Shown: piece after piece, positions 1-7,570 of the stretch
Numbering within the stretch: position 1 is the first letter of the stretch
Layout of the letters: every line of letters starts with the position of its first letter
Source: Bacillota bacterium
GTDB taxonomy: Bacteria; Bacillota; Clostridia; Lachnospirales; Cellulosilyticaceae
Assembly: GCA_023393125.1 (NCBI GenBank)
Contig: JAEWMQ010000106.1
Span: 1 to 64,000, forward strand
Length of the DNA stretch: 64,000 nt
Direction of reading: 5' to 3'
Made by a program: the position numbers and the translations under genes
The notes under the pieces: model-generated
Databases searched by the model: none
The model's input: the letters and a program-made list of their open reading frames with translations, nothing else
What the model was told of the DNA's origin: nothing

Positions 1-302
1 CATTTGAACATGCTAACGATGGTATTTCATACACATTCTCATTAGTACCATCAACACTTGGTAATAATGAAGCAGACCGTATTACAAATATGGTAGGTAT
101 CCTTGATGGTTACTTTGGCCAAACAGGGCAACACATCAACGTAAACGTTCTTAATAAAGATGTGTTACTTGATGCAATGGATCACCCAGAAAAATATCCA
201 CAACTTACAATTCGTGTATCAGGATACGCTGTAAACTTTATCAAGCTTACAAAAGAGCAACAATTAGATGTTATCAGCCGTACTTTCCATGAAAGAATGT
301 AA
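1..302 (+). CDS. pflB: Formate acetyltransferase (pyruvate formate-lyase), 3' end only
   Basis: The reading frame is open from base 3 to the stop at 300-302, so about 99 C-terminal residues of a gene that begins left of the window are present. The enzyme cleaves pyruvate with CoA to acetyl-CoA and formate in anaerobic cytoplasm and uses a glycyl radical. The radical-bearing motif RVSGYAVNF is seen, with its glycine codon at 222-224, and the conserved tail ending in RTFHERM follows. The segment FEHANDGISYTFSLVPSTLG is also typical of the family. A stem-loop terminator lies about 30 bases after the stop. The activase gene pflA is not within the window on this side. Identification is firm; only the N-terminal part is missing because of the window edge, not truncation. 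Confidence 0.95.
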   Translation, partial: FEHANDGISYTFSLVPSTLGNNEADRITNMVGILDGYFGQTGQHINVNVLNKDVLLDAMDHPEKYPQLTIRVSGYAVNFIKLTKEQQLDVISRTFHERM

Positions 303-333
303 TCCTATAGTATAATCTTATAATGTGAAATAA

Positions 334-362
334 GAAGGAGCTCTTTAAAGGGCTCCTTTTAG
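334..362 (+). terminator. Rho-independent terminator of pflB
   Basis: AAGGAGCTC (335-343) pairs with GGGCTCCTT (350-358) with one G-U pair across a 6-base loop, followed by a T run. It ends the pflB transcript. Confidence 0.85.
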
Positions 363-515
363 TATTTTTAGAGAAAGAAGTATCACACATAGAACGGTTA
401 TCTAAGCAAGAATAAAAGCAGAAAGATGGGGTTACCTTAGGCTTAAGAGTTGCGAAATATGTTAAAAGATGTTAGTGTAAATTGAATAACCATAACAAAG
501 CTATAAGGAGAAAAT

Positions 516-2003
516 ATGCTCAGAGCACTTTATGAAAATATACAAAATAAACAAGAGGTAAGAAAAAACCTCATTGAATTAAAAAAATTATTAAAAGAGG
601 AAAGTAGTCGCATAGCCTTTATTTATTACTTAGCAGGAGACTATAGCTTATTATATGATTTATTAGAGGATGAAGATGCTAAGGTACGTAAAAACGTAGC
701 ACTTATCATGGGGGAATTAGGTATTCCAGAATTTTTAGATTACCTTTATAAAGCCTATGAAAAAGAGGATAAGCTTTTTGTTAAAGCAGATTACTTAGAG
801 GCTCTTAGTCATTTAGATTATCGTCCATTATTAGAGAATTTTAAAGAACGCCTAGCTTTTTTAACAAGTGAGAGCTTTGAAGAAACAAGCATGAAGCATA
901 TTAATGAAGAAATCAAGTTATTAACTAATATGATTTTAAACATAGAAAGACCTAAAGGACATCGCTTTATAGGATATAATGAGTTATCAGATCTTATTCT
1001 ACTTACCAATAGAGATCATCAAGACATTACTGCAAATCAAATAGAGCAAGGTGATAAAAAGATATTTAATGCAGGTGTAATAGTAAGAACAAAGGATTTA
1101 GATGAGATATTAGCCATTAGAACTTACTCAGAGCTACTTTTTCGTTTAAAAGAGGTAACTGAAGTAGAAGCAGACCCAGTTATGGCAGCAGAAGCTATTT
1201 ATAAGGGCGGCTTATTAAACTTTTTAACTAAAAGACATGAGGGAGAGCTTCCTTATTATTTTAGGCTAGAGATAAAGACTAAAATGACTTTAGATAAAAA
1301 AAGCGCCTTTGCTAAGAAAATGGCGCTAGCGTTAGAGCAGGTTTCAAACAGAGCATTAATCAATTCAACTTCTAACTATGAAGTTGAACTAAGGTTAGTT
1401 GAAAACAAAGAAGGAAAGTTCAATGTTCTTCTTAAACTTTATACCATTAGAGATGAACGATTTAGCTACCGTAAGCATGCTGTAGCTGCTAGTATTCAGC
1501 CAGTGACAGCAGCATTAGTAGCGAGACTTGCAAAGCCTTACTTAAAAGAAAATGCACAAGTACTTGATCCATTTTGTGGGGTAGGAACAATGCTTATTGA
1601 ACGAAATAAGTTAGTAGCAGCAACGCCGATGTATGGTGTTGATTCGTTTGGTGAAGCCATTGATAAGGCTATAGACAATACTAAAGCTGCAAAGATGATG
1701 ATTAACTTTATTAATCGAGACTTTTTTGATTTCACTCATCAGTATTTATTTGATGAAATCTTTACGAATATGCCAACTCGTGGTGGCAGAAAGACAGAAG
1801 AAGAAATGGTAGTGCTTTATCATACCTTTTTTAATAAGGCATTAAAAGTATTAAAGGATGAGGCTATAATCGTTATGTATACAAGAGATAAGCATTTAGT
1901 ATTAAAAGAAGTAAGCCATAGAAGAGAGTATTCTATTCTTGAAGAATACGCTATTTCTAAAAAAGAGGATGCCTATCTTTATATTATAGCTGTTAGTCAA
2001 TAA
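516..2003 (+). CDS. HEAT-repeat / UPF0020-type SAM-dependent RNA methyltransferase
   Basis: The 495-residue protein starts at an ATG six bases after AAGGAG. Residues about 1-130 are helical with HEAT-like units (for example AKVRKNVALIMGELG). The middle part resembles the region that precedes the catalytic domain in Trm11/Trm14-type RNA methyltransferases (ERFSYRKHAVAASIQP). The C-terminal domain has a clear SAM-binding motif, LDPFCGVGTMLIE, near residue 350. At the position where this family usually has an NPPY/DPPY-type motif the protein reads TNMPTRGG (near residue 418). That may mean altered specificity or a different target base. It stands alone between two terminators. RNA methylation is inferred from the fold family; the substrate cannot be told. 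The N-terminal HEAT fusion is unlike the usual THUMP domain. Confidence 0.75.
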   Translation: MLRALYENIQNKQEVRKNLIELKKLLKEESSRIAFIYYLAGDYSLLYDLLEDEDAKVRKNVALIMGELGIPEFLDYLYKAYEKEDKLFVKADYLEALSHLDYRPLLENFKERLAFLTSESFEETSMKHINEEIKLLTNMILNIERPKGHRFIGYNELSDLILLTNRDHQDITANQIEQGDKKIFNAGVIVRTKDLDEILAIRTYSELLFRLKEVTEVEADPVMAAEAIYKGGLLNFLTKRHEGELPYYFRLEIKTKMTLDKKSAFAKKMALALEQVSNRALINSTSNYEVELRLVENKEGKFNVLLKLYTIRDERFSYRKHAVAASIQPVTAALVARLAKPYLKENAQVLDPFCGVGTMLIERNKLVAATPMYGVDSFGEAIDKAIDNTKAAKMMINFINRDFFDFTHQYLFDEIFTNMPTRGGRKTEEEMVVLYHTFFNKALKVLKDEAIIVMYTRDKHLVLKEVSHRREYSILEEYAISKKEDAYLYIIAVSQ

Positions 2004-2082
2004 AATGGCGTTAAATCTTATTAGGTAGTATATAGGGCGTTTGAAGAATTAATGATATAGGAAGTATTTAGATTAAAGAGAA

Positions 2083-2131
2083 GGGTAAGACATAGTGAAA
2101 GGTGATTTTCATAATGTCTTACCCTGCTTTT
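2083..2131 (+). terminator. Terminator of the methyltransferase gene
   Basis: GGGTAAGACAT (2083-2093) and ATGTCTTACCC (2113-2123) are perfect inverted repeats, followed by TGCTTTTG. Confidence 0.75.
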
Positions 2132-2176
2132 GTGTATAAATAAATATATAAAATATTTTAAATATGGTAAAATAAA

Positions 2177-2205
2177 TTGATAACATATAAAGTAGATAAT
2201 ATAGA
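2177..2205 (+). promoter_or_regulatory. Candidate promoter of the RDD gene
   Basis: TTGATA (2177-2182), a 17-base spacer and TATAGA (2200-2205) resemble a vegetative sigma-A promoter. It lies about 25 bases before the chosen start codon, leaving a short leader. Confidence 0.45.
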
Positions 2206-2230
2206 TTGATTGCTTATGGGGGAATTAGAG

Positions 2231-2914
2231 ATGAAATGTGAATATTGTGGGAGATCATGTTTGCCAGGAGAAGTAACATGCAGTGGATGTAGTGCACCTA
2301 TAGAAAACCCAATACCAATAGCAGAAACTAAACAAACTCAAGGTTCAAAGATAGAAGTGAGTTTAGGTGGTGTGAATATTAAAATTGATGGGCCTACAAG
2401 TACTACTACAGGAGGAGCAAATCCTAGCCTAGCACCATTAGGAAATGAAACACAAAGGCAAAGAGAACAAAGAGAACAAGAAGTATTAAGAAAAAGCCCG
2501 GCAATGGAAATACCAGATCATTTTAAGTGTGTCCGCAGTATTTATGCTGGTTTTTTCTCTAGAATGATAGCTTTTTGGATCGATTTTATAGTGATAGTTA
2601 TTTTATGGGGAGTAATTAGAGAACCTATAGAGAGTATATTTAGTAGAGATATTCTAGGATTGGCAATGAGCAGCTATTTTATTGGTCTTGAAGTATTTGC
2701 TAAAGGAGCTACCCTTGGCAAACGAGCAATGAAAATACGTGTCGTTAATGCAAAGGGAGAAAATATTACTTTACTTCAAGGCATCATAAGATTTTTCACT
2801 AAGTTTCTATCATTAATCTTTTTCTGTATAGGCTTTATTATAATTGTATTTTCTAAACGAAAACAAGGGTTACATGATAGTATTGCTGATACTTATGTGA
2901 TTAAAGAGGGTTAG
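2231..2914 (+). CDS. RDD-family membrane protein with N-terminal zinc ribbon
   Basis: The start is set at ATG 2231, which has GGGGGA eight bases upstream; an upstream in-frame TTG at 2210 has no such site. The 227-residue protein opens with a zinc-ribbon pattern (cysteines 3, 6, 10, 17 and 20: CEYC...CSGC). A polar Gly/Thr/Gln-rich linker follows to about residue 95. The C-terminal half is an RDD domain with hydrophobic helices (RMIAFWIDFIVIVILWG, GKRAMKIRVVNAKGE, KQGLHDSIADTYVIK). RDD proteins are poorly characterised; some act as cation/proton antiporters, many are unassigned. The gene is monocistronic with its own candidate promoter. Family assignment is good, function open. Confidence 0.8.
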   Translation: MKCEYCGRSCLPGEVTCSGCSAPIENPIPIAETKQTQGSKIEVSLGGVNIKIDGPTSTTTGGANPSLAPLGNETQRQREQREQEVLRKSPAMEIPDHFKCVRSIYAGFFSRMIAFWIDFIVIVILWGVIREPIESIFSRDILGLAMSSYFIGLEVFAKGATLGKRAMKIRVVNAKGENITLLQGIIRFFTKFLSLIFFCIGFIIIVFSKRKQGLHDSIADTYVIKEG

Positions 2915-3085
2915 TAAGTCAAGTAAAATAAGAGAGTAAAATACATAAAAGGTGGATAGCAATACTCAATTAATAGATAAAATTGGAAGTTTAATAGGAG
3001 AAAAAGTAAAACAGAAAAATTAAACAAAGAAATATAAATTTATATAATTAAACATATATAACAATAAAAGGAAATGGTAAGAACA

Positions 3086-3132
3086 AAAAGAGGTAGCAAG
3101 AAAAATGAAGATTCTTCTTGCTACCTCTTTTA
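3086..3132. terminator. Bidirectional hairpin terminator
   Basis: AGAGGTAGCAAGAA pairs with TTCTTGCTACCTCT around a short loop. In the minus direction it is followed by TTTTTGTTCTT, a better T tail than the plus-strand TTTT. It may end the RDD transcript, a minus-strand RNA from the adjacent block, or both. Confidence 0.7.
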
Positions 3133-3135
3133 ATT

Positions 3136-3380
3136 ACCAGGCTCTTTGAGATAACTTTCATAGCAGTTACTTATTCCTTATAAAAGGCAGAATAGGGCCC
3201 CTCAGCACTATAGCAAGCTATAAGGCTTCAGTAGAAGGCTATGAAAGTTAAACCAAGGAGTGAGGGGCTCTCTCGGCCTTTGCTGGTGCACCCTATGCTA
3301 GGAAGCAAAGAACAAAAGACTCTGGTTTAAAACTTTATTTAGTTGAGGAACTTTGTAAAAACAAATAAAGCTTTTGTTTT
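3136..3380. ncRNA. Candidate structured RNA, unassigned, possibly pseudoknotted
   Basis: Complementary segments are nested: ACCAGGCTCTT (3136-3146) with AAGACTCTGGT (3316-3326); a rod made of AAAGGC (3183-3188) with GCCTTT (3276-3281) plus AGGGCCCCTCA (3194-3204) with TGAGGGGCTCT (3261-3271); CTTTGCT (3278-3284) with AGCAAAG (3304-3310), which competes for part of the rod; TATAG/CTATA (3209-3222). AACTTTCATAG (3153-3163) is perfectly complementary to CTATGAAAGTT (3239-3249) and crosses the rod, so it is either a pseudoknot or an alternative fold. Two stems contain G-U pairs only if read on the plus strand, which favours plus. A TTGTAT-16-TATTAA promoter-like match upstream on the minus strand and the better minus-strand terminator argue the other way. 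Size and rod shape are in the range of 6S RNA, but I cannot match it to 6S or any known class. Confidence 0.35.
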
Positions 3381-3451
3381 CACATTAATATATATGTTAT
3401 GAGATAATACAATCCCTAATAAAATAATAAAAATATTTTTGTAGTTTAACC

Positions 3452-3490
3452 ACTTAGAAGAAATAAGTTACAACTTAGAAAGCATAAGTT
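3452..3490 (+). promoter_or_regulatory. Tandem 18-bp repeats, probable LytTR operator
   Basis: ACTTAGAAGAAATAAGTT (3452-3469) and ACTTAGAAAGCATAAGTT (3473-3490) are direct repeats with a 21-bp period, two helical turns. Each is itself an imperfect palindrome (ACTTA...TAAGT). The second copy abuts the -35 element of the promoter at 3489. LytTR regulators are known to bind paired direct repeats near promoters, so autoregulation of the operon is likely. Confidence 0.6.
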
Positions 3491-3517
3491 GAATAGTGTT
3501 TATATTTTAAATATATT
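3489..3517 (+). promoter_or_regulatory. Promoter of the LytTR-ABC operon
   Basis: TTGAAT (3489-3494), 17 bases, TATATT (3512-3517). It lies about 30 bases upstream of the GTG start at 3550 and directly follows the tandem repeats. Confidence 0.6.
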
Positions 3518-3549
3518 AAATATATGTCGATGAGTTAGGGGGAAGAGGT

Positions 3550-3990
3550 GTGAAGATTCATCTGGATATAGGGCTTAATCAAGAAGAGACAGAGGTAATT
3601 ATTCGTTGTCAGAGTGTAAATGCTGAAGTAAAGCGACTTCAAGAGTTATTAGAGTTATTTAATAGAAAGATAAAAGCAATAAAAAATCAGCAGATCTATA
3701 TTTTAGATGTTATTCAGATATTATATATCGATACTGTAGATAAACGTACTTTTTTATATACGGCTGAAGATATTTATGAAAGCAATTTAAAGCTCTATGA
3801 ACTAGAAGAGCTACTAGAAACAAGTGATTTTTTTAGAGCGGGTAAATCGGTTATTATTAACTTCTTACATATTAAGCATATTAAACCAGATTTTGGAGGG
3901 CGTTTAGAGGTAACTATGAGCAATGGAGAGAAGTTGTATGTCTCTAGACAATATGCCATTAATATAAAGGAAAGGTTAGGGAAGATATAA
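3550..3990 (+). CDS. LytTR DNA-binding domain transcriptional regulator
   Basis: The 146-residue protein starts with GTG behind GGGGGAAGAGG. It has a short N-terminal part followed by a LytTR DNA-binding domain (about residues 45-146: IYILDVIQILYIDTVDKRTF, then DFFRAGKSVIINFLHIKHIKP and the family ending NGEKLYVSRQYAINIKERL). There is no receiver domain, as in the small LytTR regulators that sit beside DUF3021 membrane proteins. The next gene starts inside its stop codon. It most likely controls this operon through the tandem repeats upstream. What signal it answers is not visible; the DUF3021 partner may act as an inhibitor or sensor, as suggested for similar pairs. Confidence 0.85.
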   Translation: MKIHLDIGLNQEETEVIIRCQSVNAEVKRLQELLELFNRKIKAIKNQQIYILDVIQILYIDTVDKRTFLYTAEDIYESNLKLYELEELLETSDFFRAGKSVIINFLHIKHIKPDFGGRLEVTMSNGEKLYVSRQYAINIKERLGKI

Positions 3991-4475
3991 TGAAGGAGCA
4001 AGTTGGTTTAATCAAGTTTTTTGACCAGATGGCAAGATGTTTTATGGTTGCTCTTTTGATTATTGCTATAACGGGAGCATGGGGAGGAGAAGATGCACAA
4101 TGGGCCTCTACTATTTTGGGAGTAAGAGGATTGAGTTATGGAGGGGTATTTCAAGTTGCAATTCTTTCTTTTATTATGGCTAGTATGCAAAATTTGTTTC
4201 TAACAGAATGTTGGATTAAAAAGATGAGTTATGCCAGAAGGATGATGTTATTCATGAGCATTATATTCATTATAATAACAATTTTAGTAGCTTGGTGGGG
4301 GTGGTTTCCAACAGATAGTGGTTTAGCATGGATAGGTTTTATTGTGTCCTATATAGTGAGTCTATTAATTAGTATGCTTGTTTTTAGTGTGATTTTAAAA
4401 TATAGAGAGAAAGAATATGAAAGGTTATTAGCAGAGTATCAAAAAAAGCAGGAGGTGGAAACCGGTGGTCATTAG
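3990..4475 (+). CDS. DUF3021 family membrane protein
   Basis: A 161-residue membrane protein whose ATG overlaps the TAA stop of the LytTR gene by one base. Four hydrophobic helices are visible (about residues 13-32, 48-68, 84-105 and 115-140), followed by a charged, probably coiled C-terminus. This size, topology and position are those of DUF3021 proteins, which pair with LytTR regulators in Firmicutes. It probably modulates its neighbour at the membrane; that role is inferred from context. It overlaps the ABC ATPase gene by 11 bases, so all four genes are likely translated together. Confidence 0.75.
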   Translation: MKEQVGLIKFFDQMARCFMVALLIIAITGAWGGEDAQWASTILGVRGLSYGGVFQVAILSFIMASMQNLFLTECWIKKMSYARRMMLFMSIIFIIITILVAWWGWFPTDSGLAWIGFIVSYIVSLLISMLVFSVILKYREKEYERLLAEYQKKQEVETGGH

Positions 4476-5310
4476 TCTAGAACATATAAAAAAGTGTTTT
4501 GGTGAAAAAGTAGCTTTACAAGATATTAACGTACAAGTTAAGGAAGGAGAAATACTAGGGTTACTTGGACCATCAGGGGCAGGAAAAACGACCTTATTAA
4601 AAATAATAACAGGGCAGCTAAAAGCAACTGAAGGAAAATCAGAAGTATTAGGTATCTCTAGCCAGCAGCTATCAGATAAAGAGTACAATCAAATGGGGAT
4701 GGTACTAGATAACTGTGGTTTATACACTAGGTTAAATGTTTATGATAACCTTCTTTTGTTTGTAAAGTTATACCGTTTACCTAAAGCAAGGATTGATGAA
4801 GTATTAGAACAAGTGGATTTAATGGATGCAAAGAAGACTGCCGTACAAAAGCTTTCAAAGGGGATGTTACAACGACTGGTACTAGCTAGAGCTATTTTAA
4901 ATAAGCCTAAACTTTTGTTTTTAGATGAACCTACTAGTGGTCTAGATCCTACTACAGCTAAAACCATTCATGAACTTATTTTAAGGCTAAGAGATGAAGG
5001 TGCAACAGTATTTTTGACAACTCATAATATGGAGGAAGCAACAAAGCTATGTGATCATGTGGCATTACTTTTTGAAGGAAGCATTATAGAATATGGTACT
5101 CCTAGAGATATTTGCCTTAAGCATAGTATAGAAAATAAGATTGTTATTTTACGAAAAGATGGAGACGTAGTGGAATTAGAGCATACCCCTGCAAGTGGGA
5201 TGGTCATTGCTAAATATTTTGAAGAAGAACAAGTTGCGGCTATTCATTCCTCAGAACCGAACTTAGAAAAAGTTTTTATTAAATTAACGGGAAAGGAGCT
5301 AGCCCAGTGA
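4465..5310 (+). CDS. ABC transporter ATP-binding protein
   Basis: The 281-residue protein starts at GTG 4465, ten bases after AGGAGG. Walker A is GPSGAGKTT (about 35-43), the signature is LSKGMLQR (about 130) and Walker B with D-loop is LLFLDEPTSGLDP; the H-loop is in LTTHNMEE. The usual Q-loop glutamine is not at its expected place (MVLDNCGLY), which seems a feature of this subfamily rather than decay. After the ATPase domain comes an accessory C-terminal stretch of about 70 residues. With the permease encoded next, whose start overlaps this stop (GTGA), it forms an export-type ABC-2 transporter. The substrate is unknown; such LytTR-linked pumps are often tied to antimicrobial or peptide stress. 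Confidence 0.88.
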   Translation: MVISLEHIKKCFGEKVALQDINVQVKEGEILGLLGPSGAGKTTLLKIITGQLKATEGKSEVLGISSQQLSDKEYNQMGMVLDNCGLYTRLNVYDNLLLFVKLYRLPKARIDEVLEQVDLMDAKKTAVQKLSKGMLQRLVLARAILNKPKLLFLDEPTSGLDPTTAKTIHELILRLRDEGATVFLTTHNMEEATKLCDHVALLFEGSIIEYGTPRDICLKHSIENKIVILRKDGDVVELEHTPASGMVIAKYFEEEQVAAIHSSEPNLEKVFIKLTGKELAQ

Positions 5311-6011
5311 TTCAGTTAAATAAAGTAGGTGCCATTTTTACTAAGCAGATAAAAGATACGCTTAAGGATACTCAAGTATTAGTTTTGTATATTGTATATC
5401 CGTTGTTAGGGTTTATCATGGTGACAGCTATAGCACCACAGGTAGGTGAGGAAAATTTCTTCATTAAAATATTTGCTTCTATGCATATGGTGTTTTTACC
5501 TATTGTAGCTACAGCTTCAGTAGTAGCAGAGGAAAAGGAAAAAAGTACTTTAAAAGTATTAATGCTAGCTAATGTAAAGCCAATCACTTATTTAGTAGGT
5601 GTAGGAAGTTTTATTTTTATAGGCACTCATTTAGGAACGTTATGCTTTGCTATATTGGGGAAATGGAGCGGTGAGAGTTTTATAGGCTTTGTAATAAATA
5701 TGATGCTAGGCAGTATATGCTCTATGCTGATTGGTTTTATAGTAGGGCTAGTAGCTAAGAATCAAATGGGAGCTACTGCTTTAACCGTACCATTAGGTCT
5801 TGTACTTTCGCTATTGCCAATGCTAGCAAGTTTTAATGCAAGTATCGAGAGAGTAGCTAGAATTACTTATAGTCAGCAAATTAGCTATTTATTAAATAGA
5901 CCTAGTCTAAACCTATATACACTAGAGCAAGGTGTAATCATAGGGATTAATTTATTACTAGTACTCATCATTTTTTTCAGTGTATATAGAAAGCAATTTA
6001 GAGAAGTATAA
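5307..6011 (+). CDS. ABC-2 type transporter permease
   Basis: A 234-residue membrane protein starting at GTG 5307, overlapping the ATPase stop codon by three bases. It shows about six hydrophobic helices and the ABC-2 hallmark SVVAEEKEKSTLKVLMLANV after the second one, the cytoplasmic coupling segment. It is the membrane half of the transporter encoded with the preceding ATPase. A strong terminator follows 23 bases downstream, closing the four-gene operon. Direction is probably export, as for most ABC-2 systems; the substrate cannot be read from sequence. Confidence 0.85.
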   Translation: MIQLNKVGAIFTKQIKDTLKDTQVLVLYIVYPLLGFIMVTAIAPQVGEENFFIKIFASMHMVFLPIVATASVVAEEKEKSTLKVLMLANVKPITYLVGVGSFIFIGTHLGTLCFAILGKWSGESFIGFVINMMLGSICSMLIGFIVGLVAKNQMGATALTVPLGLVLSLLPMLASFNASIERVARITYSQQISYLLNRPSLNLYTLEQGVIIGINLLLVLIIFFSVYRKQFREV

Positions 6012-6033
6012 AGAAAAAAGAAGGATAGATAAA

Positions 6034-6067
6034 GAAGAGCTGCAAAATGGATTTTGTGAGCTCTTTT
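6034..6067 (+). terminator. Terminator of the LytTR-ABC operon
   Basis: AAGAGCT (6035-6041) pairs with AGCTCTT, with an inner CAAAAT/ATTTTG stem, followed by a run of T. Confidence 0.9.
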
Positions 6068-6289
6068 TTGTTTGAAGTAAGTAGGATTTTACGATGGAAT
6101 GAAGTGACATAAGTCGTTGAGAATCCTAAGATAAAAAAGATATATTTGAAGTCTGAAATTGCAATAATTAAAAAATAGACAAACTATAATGCCGTATTTA
6201 AAAGAAGTAATAATAGTTGGTTTGTAAAATAGATGAATATAAAACATCGTTATTTTGAATATTCAGAATAAATTTTTTAAGATTATAAA

Positions 6290-6318
6290 TTGACAAATGA
6301 TATAAATAATAGTATATT
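6290..6318 (+). promoter_or_regulatory. Promoter of the branched-chain amino acid transport operon
   Basis: TTGACA (6290-6295), exactly 17 bases, TATATT (6313-6318): nearly consensus, suggesting high expression. It leaves a leader of about 95 bases before livJ. Confidence 0.75.
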
Positions 6319-6420
6319 TTTTATGTAAAATATTTTTTTGTATTTTCATTAACTTTGACACAATGAATATGTTGGTTAAAGATATGTCAAAAAGTTAATT
6401 TAATCCGGGGGGGATAAAAC

Positions 6421-7548
6421 ATGAAAAAGAGTTTTAAAGCAAGCTTAGCAGTTTTAGCGGCTACTATGTGTGCTACTAGTTTAGTAGGTTGTGGCGACAA
6501 AGGGGCATCTGGCGATGTTTATAAAATTGGAGGTATTGGACCTTTAACAGGCGATGCATCTTCTTATGGTATTTCTGTTAAGCAAGGATCACAAGTTGCT
6601 ATTGATGAAATTAATGCAGCTGGTGGCGTTAATGGAAAGAAACTAGAACTTGTATTTGAAGATGATGTTAATGATCCAGAAAAAGCAGTTAGCGCTTATA
6701 ACAAGGTTATGGACCAAGGGATTACAGCTCTTGTTGGTGCGGTTACATCAGGCTGTTCAATTGCTGTTTCTGATGAATCTGTAAAAGATGGTATTCTTCA
6801 AATCACACCAAGTGGTTCAGCTCAAGACTGTACAAAACAACCAAATAGCTTTAGAATCTGCTTTACAGATCCACTTCAAGGACAAACAATGGCTAAATAC
6901 ATAGCTGACAATGGATATAAAAATGTGGCTGTTATATATGATGTAGCTGATGAGTATAGCAAAGGTGTTAAAGAAGCATTTGTAGCTGAAGCAGGCAATA
7001 TAGGATTAAATGTTGTTGCTGAAGAGTCATTTACAGGTGGTGATATTGATTTTAAAACACAGCTTACAAAAATCAAAGGAACTAACGCAGATTGTATCTT
7101 CCTTCCAATCTACTATGCAGAAGTAGCTGCTATTTCAGAACAAGCAGCATCAGTAGGCCTTAGCTTACCATACTTTGGAGCTGATGGTTGGGACGGTGTA
7201 ATTGACCAATTAGCTGGTGACACAACTAATGTTAATGGTGCTATTTTCCTTACACCATTCGTAGCAACAGCTGACAAAGAAAATGTAAAAACTTTCGTAG
7301 CTGCTTATGAAAAAGCTTATAATGATACACCAGATCAATTTGCAGCAGATGGTTATGATGCAGTATATGCTATTAAAGCTGCTATTGAGTCATGTGGTGA
7401 TGATGTAACAAATGAAAACTTAATTGCTGCTATGACTAAGATTGAAGTAAAAGGTGTTACAGGGGATATGACTTTCACAGCTGAAGGTGAACCAAATAAA
7501 TCAGCTTTAGTTGCTATGATCCAAGATGGAGAGTATATCGCTAAATAA
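6421..7548 (+). CDS. livJ: Branched-chain amino acid ABC transporter, substrate-binding lipoprotein
   Basis: The 375-residue protein begins with a lipoprotein signal ending in LVGC (cysteine at about residue 24), so it is anchored outside the membrane. The rest is a type 1 periplasmic-binding fold (YKIGGIGPLTGDASSYG, INAAGGVNGKKLELVFEDD, ALVGAVTSGCSIAVSD, FFAADG-like segments), typical of Leu/Ile/Val receptors. It captures branched-chain amino acids for the LivHMGF complex encoded next. A perfect Shine-Dalgarno run (GGGGGGGA) precedes the ATG. A hairpin between this gene and livH probably ends many transcripts, giving more binding protein than membrane subunits. Ligand could be another hydrophobic amino acid. 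Confidence 0.92.
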   Translation: MKKSFKASLAVLAATMCATSLVGCGDKGASGDVYKIGGIGPLTGDASSYGISVKQGSQVAIDEINAAGGVNGKKLELVFEDDVNDPEKAVSAYNKVMDQGITALVGAVTSGCSIAVSDESVKDGILQITPSGSAQDCTKQPNSFRICFTDPLQGQTMAKYIADNGYKNVAVIYDVADEYSKGVKEAFVAEAGNIGLNVVAEESFTGGDIDFKTQLTKIKGTNADCIFLPIYYAEVAAISEQAASVGLSLPYFGADGWDGVIDQLAGDTTNVNGAIFLTPFVATADKENVKTFVAAYEKAYNDTPDQFAADGYDAVYAIKAAIESCGDDVTNENLIAAMTKIEVKGVTGDMTFTAEGEPNKSALVAMIQDGEYIAK

Positions 7549-7570
7549 TAAAGGCTAATCTGTTTTAATG

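Larger units (their letters stand above)
2915..3549. other. Gene-free region with hairpins, RNA candidate and regulator promoter
   Basis: These 635 bases carry no credible gene. From left to right they hold A/T-rich DNA to about 3085, a strong hairpin (3086-3132), a compact GC-richer block with many long-range complementarities (3136-3326), an A/T-stem hairpin with T-rich tail (3333-3380), and the tandem repeats and promoter in front of the LytTR gene (3452-3517). GC content rises visibly in 3136-3326 compared with its flanks, which suits a stable RNA rather than spacer. Confidence 0.7.
6012..6420. other. Spacer with terminator and liv promoter
   Basis: No gene is visible. It holds the terminator of the ABC operon, then about 200 bases of A/T-rich DNA in which I see nothing specific, then the liv promoter and leader. 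In the leader TTTGACA (6354-6360) and TGTCAAA (6385-6391) are inverted repeats 24 bases apart, a possible operator or weak hairpin just before the ribosome binding site. Confidence 0.6.

Noticed and set aside
2952..3023. Small frame of about 24 codons after the RDD gene
   Set aside because: The GTG directly touches the AAAAGG, leaving no spacing, and nothing supports translation.
3136..3380. RNase P RNA, tmRNA or T-box identity for the structured block
   Set aside because: Signature segments of these RNAs (RNase P core, tmRNA tag frame, T-box AGGGTGGNACCGCG) are absent on both strands.
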